From Candidatus Fermentibacterota bacterium (lineage in GTDB: Bacteria > Fermentibacterota > Fermentibacteria > Fermentibacterales > Fermentibacteraceae), in contig JAKLEF010000060.1 in assembly GCA_022703195.1 (NCBI GenBank), positions 1-9,606 of the forward strand: a stretch of 9,606 bases of DNA, read 5' to 3'. Both the position numbers and the translations under genes were made by a program. The notes under the pieces are model-generated. The model was not told where the DNA came from and searched no databases. It was given only the letters and a program-made list of their open reading frames with translations. Below are positions 6,128 to 9,606 of the stretch, one piece after another. Within the stretch, counting starts at the first letter, position 1, and each line of letters begins with the position of its first letter.

Positions 6128-6481
6128 ATGACCAGAGTAACCAGTGCGGTGACGCGCAAGCAGCGTCACAAGAGCCGTCTCGCGGCGGCCAAGGGATACG
6201 TCGGCGGCCGGAGGAAGCTCTACACCGTCGCTGCGGAGGCCGAGAAGCGGGCCCTGCTGTACCAGTACCGGGACAGGCGCAACCGCAAGCGCGACTTCAG
6301 AGCGCTCTGGATCATCCGCATCAATGCGGCGGCGAGGGCGAACGGCATCACGTACAGCGCCCTGATCAACGGCCTCCTGAAGGCCGGCATAGGGCTGGAC
6401 CGCAAGTCCCTCTCCGACATCGCGACGAATGATCCGGCGGCGTTCGCCAGGATAGCAGAGACAGCCAAAGCCGCTCTCTAG
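6128..6481 (+). CDS. rplT: Large ribosomal subunit protein bL20
   Basis: A 117-residue basic protein that binds 23S rRNA early in 50S assembly and represses its own operon in several bacteria. The conserved run TRVTSAVTRKQRHKSRLAAAKGYVGGRRKLYTVA, then YQYRDRRNRKRDFRALWIIRINAAARANGITYSALINGLLKAGIGLDRKSLSDIA, is complete, and the length equals the family norm of 117-119. ATG 6128 follows GGGAG (6116-6120) at good spacing and lies 15 bases after rpmI. It is followed by the coiled-coil gene after only 6 bases, not by pheS/pheT as in many other bacteria. Confidence 0.98.
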   Translation: MTRVTSAVTRKQRHKSRLAAAKGYVGGRRKLYTVAAEAEKRALLYQYRDRRNRKRDFRALWIIRINAAARANGITYSALINGLLKAGIGLDRKSLSDIATNDPAAFARIAETAKAAL

Positions 6482-6487
6482 GCCTGG

Positions 6488-6757
6488 ATGACGTCGGGCA
6501 ACGAGCTCGAGAGGTTGACTGAAGCCGTAGACAGGCTGATTGTAAGACTGTGCTCCCTGAGGGCGGAGAGGGACGGCCTTGCGGATCGCGTCAGGGAGCT
6601 GGAGGAGCGATGCTCTGCTCTCGAGGAGGGAACCCCGGTAAGGGATGACGGGTACAACCTCCTGAGGATCCACAGTGCCAGGCTTCTCCGCGAGAGGGAG
6701 GAATTGCGAGGCAGGCTTGCCGGGGTGCTCGAGAAGCTGGAGAGCATGCAGCAATAG
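6488..6757 (+). CDS. Small coiled-coil protein, ZapB-like
   Basis: An 89-residue protein with no membrane segment. It is almost wholly charged heptads (LERLTEAVDRLIVRLCSLRAERDGLADRVRELEERCSALEEG), a short break at GTPVRDDGYNLLRIHS, and a second helix to the C-terminus (LLREREELRGRLAGVLEKLESMQQ). Small coiled-coil genes placed just before zapA are known in proteobacteria as ZapB or ZapB-like proteins, which cross-link the division ring through ZapA. The position 9 bases before zapA and the size support that role; sequence alone cannot, because coiled coils look alike. ATG 6488 has only AGG (6480-6482, overlapping the rplT stop) as a binding site, so it probably depends on coupling to rplT. Confidence 0.72.
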   Translation: MTSGNELERLTEAVDRLIVRLCSLRAERDGLADRVRELEERCSALEEGTPVRDDGYNLLRIHSARLLREREELRGRLAGVLEKLESMQQ

Positions 6758-6766
6758 AGGTATGAA

Positions 6767-7144
6767 GTGAATGTCCGGCCAGACACCATAAGGGTGAGTA
6801 TCTACGGTCGGGAGTATTCCATAAGGGGGGACGCGGATCCCGGTTACATCAGGGAGATAGCTCACTATCTCGACATGAAGATGCGCCAGATGACGGACAA
6901 CACCACCGTCCCTTCGACAGCCAAGGTGGCGATCCTGGCGGCGCTCAACATCACCGACGAGCTATTCCAGCGCGAGAGACAGATCCGCGAGACGGCCGAC
7001 GACCAGGAGTCGGCCGTTTCCGTTCTGGCGGACAGGATCGAGAAGACCCTGGCCGACATCTCGCTCCCCCGGTCCTTCAATGCCTCTCCGGAAATCCCCG
7101 AAGCAGGGGAACTCCAGCGGATCGAGACATCCGACAGAGCCTGA
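6767..7144 (+). CDS. zapA: Cell division protein ZapA
   Basis: A 125-residue cytoplasmic protein that bundles FtsZ filaments at the division site. The N-terminal globular head reads TIRVSIYGREYSIRGDADPGYIREIAHYLDMKMRQM, the typical ZapA pattern of a strand with a G-x-x-Y motif followed by the helix with A-x-x-(L/V)-D. Next comes TAKVAILAALNITDELFQ, then a charged coiled-coil helix to about residue 95. The last 25 or so residues are low in structure and longer than in typical ZapA proteins of about 100 residues. GTG 6767 is preceded by AGAGG (6756-6760) at good spacing and no better start is in frame nearby. The gene sits between the ZapB-like gene and rny, followed by a 120-base gap. Confidence 0.9.
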   Translation: MNVRPDTIRVSIYGREYSIRGDADPGYIREIAHYLDMKMRQMTDNTTVPSTAKVAILAALNITDELFQRERQIRETADDQESAVSVLADRIEKTLADISLPRSFNASPEIPEAGELQRIETSDRA

Positions 7145-7264
7145 GGTACGAAGTCCACGGTCGACAGGTACCCTGCACATACCAGCGCGGGGTGCGGGGA
7201 CTTCCGCCGGGATGCCGGTCGTCCGTTTATATAGAGTTGCCGCGCAATCACTACGGAGTCGGCG
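7145..7264 (+). other. Structured 120-base gap between zapA and rny
   Basis: This is the longest gap in the right-hand cluster. Two competing stems are visible: GAAGTCC (7150-7156) with GGACTTC (7198-7204), and CCCTGCAC (7171-7178) with GTGCGGGG (7192-7199, one G-U pair). They share bases 7198-7199, so both cannot form in full. A small CCGG/CCGG stem follows at 7207-7218. No T-run follows, so no intrinsic terminator is supported. An AT-rich patch, TTTATATAG (7226-7234), resembles a -10 element but lacks a matching -35. The rny ribosome binding site is GGAG at 7255-7258. The gap may be an rny leader or hold a promoter; I cannot decide. Confidence 0.4.
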
Positions 7265-8824
7265 ATGTCCGGTACGACGATACTCGTTCTTGCGGGAGCG
7301 GCGCTGGCCGCATTCCTGCTCGGCTTTTTCCTCAGGAGGATCTTCACCTCCCGCGAGCGCAGAGGCGCGATGACCGAGGCGGAGCGGATCCTCAACGATG
7401 CGAAGCGCGAATCCGAGACCCTCAGGAAGGAATCCATCCTCGAAGGGCGCGAGACCATCGCCCGCGAGCGTGCCGCGGAGCTGGAGAGCCAGCAGAAGCG
7501 CCGCGCCGAGATCGACAGGAAGGAATCGGACCTCTCCCGGAGGTCCGAATACGTCGACAGGACCAGGGAGAAGCTCGAGCGAAGGGAGTCCGTCCTCGAG
7601 ACCCGGGAGACCGGCCTGTCCGAGAAGGAGCAGGCGCTCGCAGCTAAGCAGCAGCGAGTCACGAAGCTGATGGAGGAGCAGAACCAGCTCCTCGAGCAGA
7701 TCGCGGGCCTGTCGAGGGAGGAGGCCAGGAACCTTCTCCTGTCCAATCTCGAGGAGGAGGCCAGGCTCGAGGCGGGCAGGATCACCCGGCGCATCATCGA
7801 CGAGGCGGAGCGTACCGCCGACGACGAGGCGACCCGGGTCCTGACCACGGCTGTCCAGCGCTGCGCGGCCAACCACGTCGTCGAGAACTGCGTCTCGGTC
7901 GTCCAGCTCCCCGGCGAGGAGATGAAGGGCCGCATCATCGGCCGCGAGGGCCGCAACATCAGGGCCTTCGAGACCGCGACGGGCGTCGACGTGATAATCG
8001 ACGACACGCCCGAGGCGATCGTGCTCTCCTGCTTCGATCCCGTGCGCAGGGAGGTCGCCCGCCAGTCCATGGAGAAGCTCATCTCCGACGGCAGGATCCA
8101 TCCCGGCCGGATCGAGGCGGTGGTCGCCAAGATCGAGGCCGAGATGGAGAAGAACATGATGAAGCTCGGGGGCGACCTCTGCCTGGAGGCTGACGTCTCC
8201 GGAGTGCATCCCCAGATCGTCAGGTATCTCGGCCGCCTCAGATACAGGACCAGCTACGGCCAGAACATGTTCCAGCACTCGCTCGAGGTGGCGCACGTCT
8301 GCGGGCTGCTGGCGGCGGAACTCCGCCTCGACACCGCGATCGCCCGAAGGGTGGGGCTCTTCCACGACATAGGCAAGGCCACGGACCAGGACATGGACGG
8401 CTCCCACGCACTGGTGGGCATGGAGCTGGCCCGGAAGTACGAGGAGCCGCCGCTGATCTGCAACGCCATCGGGTCCCACCACGAGGAGATCGAGCCCGAA
8501 TCTCTCTACGCGGTCCTCGTCCAGGCCGCCGACGCTGTCAGCAGCGCACGGCCCGGCGCAAGGCGGGAGAGCCTCGAACTCTACGTGAAGAGGCTCCAGA
8601 AGCTCGAGACGATAGCCGACTCCTTCGACGGAGTAGGCAAGTCCTATGCGATCCAGGCCGGCAGGGAGCTCAGGATAGCGGTCAAGCCGGAGGCGGTGGA
8701 CGACGCCGGTTCGGCGGACCTTGCAAGGCTGATCGCGAGAAGGGTCGAGTCCGAGGTCGAGTACCCTGGCCAGATCAAGGTGACGGTCATCAGGGAGGTC
8801 AGGGCGACGGAGACCGCCCGGTGA
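7265..8824 (+). CDS. rny: Ribonuclease Y
   Basis: A membrane-anchored endoribonuclease that starts bulk mRNA decay and processes some operon transcripts. The 519 residues match the usual length of about 520. An N-terminal membrane helix (about 5-25) is followed by a long charged coiled coil (about 30-200). Then come the KH domain, with GRIIGREGRNIRAFE around residue 226, and the HD domain with His338 (MFQHSLEVAHVCG), His367-Asp368 (FHDIGKA) and His405-His406 (GSHHEE). Next are Asp423 in ADAVSSARPGARRESLE and the family C-terminus YPGQIKVTVIREVRA. All catalytic metal-site residues are present. ATG 7265 follows GGAG by 6 bases and places the helix at the very N-terminus. It overlaps the next gene by 1 or 4 bases, the same rny-ymdB order as in Bacillus subtilis. 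Confidence 0.98.
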   Translation: MSGTTILVLAGAALAAFLLGFFLRRIFTSRERRGAMTEAERILNDAKRESETLRKESILEGRETIARERAAELESQQKRRAEIDRKESDLSRRSEYVDRTREKLERRESVLETRETGLSEKEQALAAKQQRVTKLMEEQNQLLEQIAGLSREEARNLLLSNLEEEARLEAGRITRRIIDEAERTADDEATRVLTTAVQRCAANHVVENCVSVVQLPGEEMKGRIIGREGRNIRAFETATGVDVIIDDTPEAIVLSCFDPVRREVARQSMEKLISDGRIHPGRIEAVVAKIEAEMEKNMMKLGGDLCLEADVSGVHPQIVRYLGRLRYRTSYGQNMFQHSLEVAHVCGLLAAELRLDTAIARRVGLFHDIGKATDQDMDGSHALVGMELARKYEEPPLICNAIGSHHEEIEPESLYAVLVQAADAVSSARPGARRESLELYVKRLQKLETIADSFDGVGKSYAIQAGRELRIAVKPEAVDDAGSADLARLIARRVESEVEYPGQIKVTVIREVRATETAR

Positions 8825-9582
8825 TGAAGGTCCTCCTCCTGGGAGACGTAGTCGGTTCCCCGGGCAGGCGCTGCGCCGTCCGCTACATCCGCGAGAACCC
8901 CCACGACATAGTGGTGGTGAACGGCGAGAACGCCTCCGGGGGGATCGGCATCACTCCCGGGGTGGCGGGACAGCTCCTCGATGCGGGAGTCTCCGTCATA
9001 ACCACGGGCAACCACGTGTGGGCGCACCGCGAGGTGTTCCCCTATCTCGATTCGTGCGGCGGCAGGCTCCTCAGACCCGGGAACTTCCCTCCCGGCAACC
9101 CGGGCTCGGGCATGACCACGATAAGGGCCGCAGGGGAGTCGGTCACCGTGATCAACCTCCAGGGCAGGGTGTTCATGCCGGACTGCGACTGCCCGTTCAG
9201 GGCGGCCGACCGCATGCTCCAGTCCCAGTCCGCCGGGATCGTCATCGTCGACTTCCATGCGGAGGCAACCAGCGAGAAGATCGCGCTCGGCCGCTATCTC
9301 GACGGCCGTGTGACAGTCTTCGCCGGAACCCACACCCATGTCCAGACTTCGGACGCCTGCATCCTCCCTGGCGGCACCGCCTACGTCACCGATCTGGGCA
9401 TGTGCGGCTCCTCGGCCGGCGTGATCGGTGTGGAGTACGACGACGTGCTGGAGCGGTTCCTGACCTGCAGGCCGTCGCGCCTGTCGGTCTGCGAGGGGGA
9501 TGAGCACGTCTCCGGGCTCTCCGTGACGCTCGGACCCGACCTGAAGCCCGCTTCACTGGAGACCGTCCATGCCAGGGCGTGA
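8824..9582 (+). CDS. ymdB: YmdB-family metallophosphoesterase (cyclic-nucleotide phosphodiesterase)
   Basis: A 252-residue cytoplasmic protein of the TIGR00282 metallophosphoesterase family; Bacillus YmdB hydrolyses 2',3'- and 3',5'-cyclic nucleotides and affects biofilm and motility decisions. Metal-site blocks are complete: MKVLLLGDVVGSPGRR (Asp8), VVVNGENASGGIGI, TTGNHVWAHRE, VDFHAEATSEK and GTHTHVQTSD. The C-terminal family block reads AYVTDLGMCGSSAGVIGVEYD, with Cys where many relatives have Thr (GMTG), a small departure. The start is either ATG 8824 (overlapping rny by 1 base, giving the family-typical MKVLLLGD) or GTG 8821 (MMKVLL, GTGA overlap); GGAG at 8809-8812 fits either. Coupling to rny suggests joint control of RNA turnover and its cyclic-phosphate products, which is inference. 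Confidence 0.95.
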   Translation: MKVLLLGDVVGSPGRRCAVRYIRENPHDIVVVNGENASGGIGITPGVAGQLLDAGVSVITTGNHVWAHREVFPYLDSCGGRLLRPGNFPPGNPGSGMTTIRAAGESVTVINLQGRVFMPDCDCPFRAADRMLQSQSAGIVIVDFHAEATSEKIALGRYLDGRVTVFAGTHTHVQTSDACILPGGTAYVTDLGMCGSSAGVIGVEYDDVLERFLTCRPSRLSVCEGDEHVSGLSVTLGPDLKPASLETVHARA

Positions 9583-9606
9583 TTTCGCGCCACTGCTGTC
9601 TTCGCT
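9569..9606 (+). CDS. Start of a further gene, cut by the window edge
   Basis: ATG at 9569 opens a frame, MPGRDFAPLLSS, that runs off the window and overlaps the end of the ymdB-type gene by 14 bases. GGAG at 9558-9561 sits 7 bases before it, good spacing, and overlapping starts are the rule in this region. Twelve residues are too few to name a product; an exonuclease VII large subunit often begins with a short D-F-x-P-L stretch, but that match is too weak to use. Confidence 0.4.
   Translation, partial: MPGRDFAPLLSS

Noticed and set aside
6515..6546. TTGACT in the ZapB-like gene as an internal promoter
   Set aside because: No acceptable -10 hexamer lies 16-18 bases downstream (GATTGT at 17), and the bases are coding.
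7145..7264. 6S RNA after zapA
   Set aside because: The gap (120 bases) is shorter than usual 6S RNA and the closing stem, bubble and terminal stem arrangement is not convincing; kept only as a search suggestion.

Overview
The window is a densely packed, high-GC, all plus-strand bacterial chromosome segment. Its core is the translation cluster thrS-infC-rpmI-rplT. This runs into a small ZapB-like coiled-coil gene and zapA, then into rny (RNase Y) and a ymdB-type phosphodiesterase. Most gaps are under 20 bases and several genes overlap. The partial first gene reads like the end of an outer-membrane beta-barrel, which suggests a diderm. RNase Y next to YmdB is the order known from Bacillus, while zapB-zapA recalls proteobacteria. 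I cannot fix the phylum; an uncultured high-GC lineage is plausible, but that is inference.

Layout. 2-352: 3' end of a probable beta-barrel protein. 369-1511: polytopic membrane protein with a GT-C-like first loop. 1499-1996: uncharacterised soluble protein resembling DUF6935. 1993-2508: dual-specificity-type protein phosphatase. 2641-2814: 57-residue membrane protein. 2826-3296: MOSC-domain protein. The genes from 369 to 2508 overlap one another and are probably co-transcribed. A sigma70-like promoter (TTGACG, 17 bp, TATTTA) overlaps the stop codon of the MOSC gene and drives tRNA-Val(GAC) at 3343-3419.

Only 37 bases separate the tRNA from the TTG start of thrS, and I see no conventional terminator there, so the tRNA probably forms the 5' leader of the thrS operon. 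The thrS ribosome binding site and start codon lie in a possible hairpin. infC overlaps the end of thrS if it uses the ATC start that the sequence favours (5397); its first conventional start codon is GTG 5415. rpmI, rplT, the ZapB-like gene and zapA follow. A 120-base structured gap (7145-7264) separates zapA from rny; rny overlaps ymdB, and a further gene probably begins at 9569 and leaves the window.

Together the right-hand 6 kb links translation (ThrRS, IF3, L35, L20, tRNA-Val), Z-ring assembly (ZapA and a ZapB-like protein) and mRNA decay or signalling (RNase Y, YmdB). The most interesting points are regulatory: the non-canonical infC start, the tRNA-led thrS transcript and the occluded thrS start. 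I found no mobile element, CRISPR array or clear new defence system.
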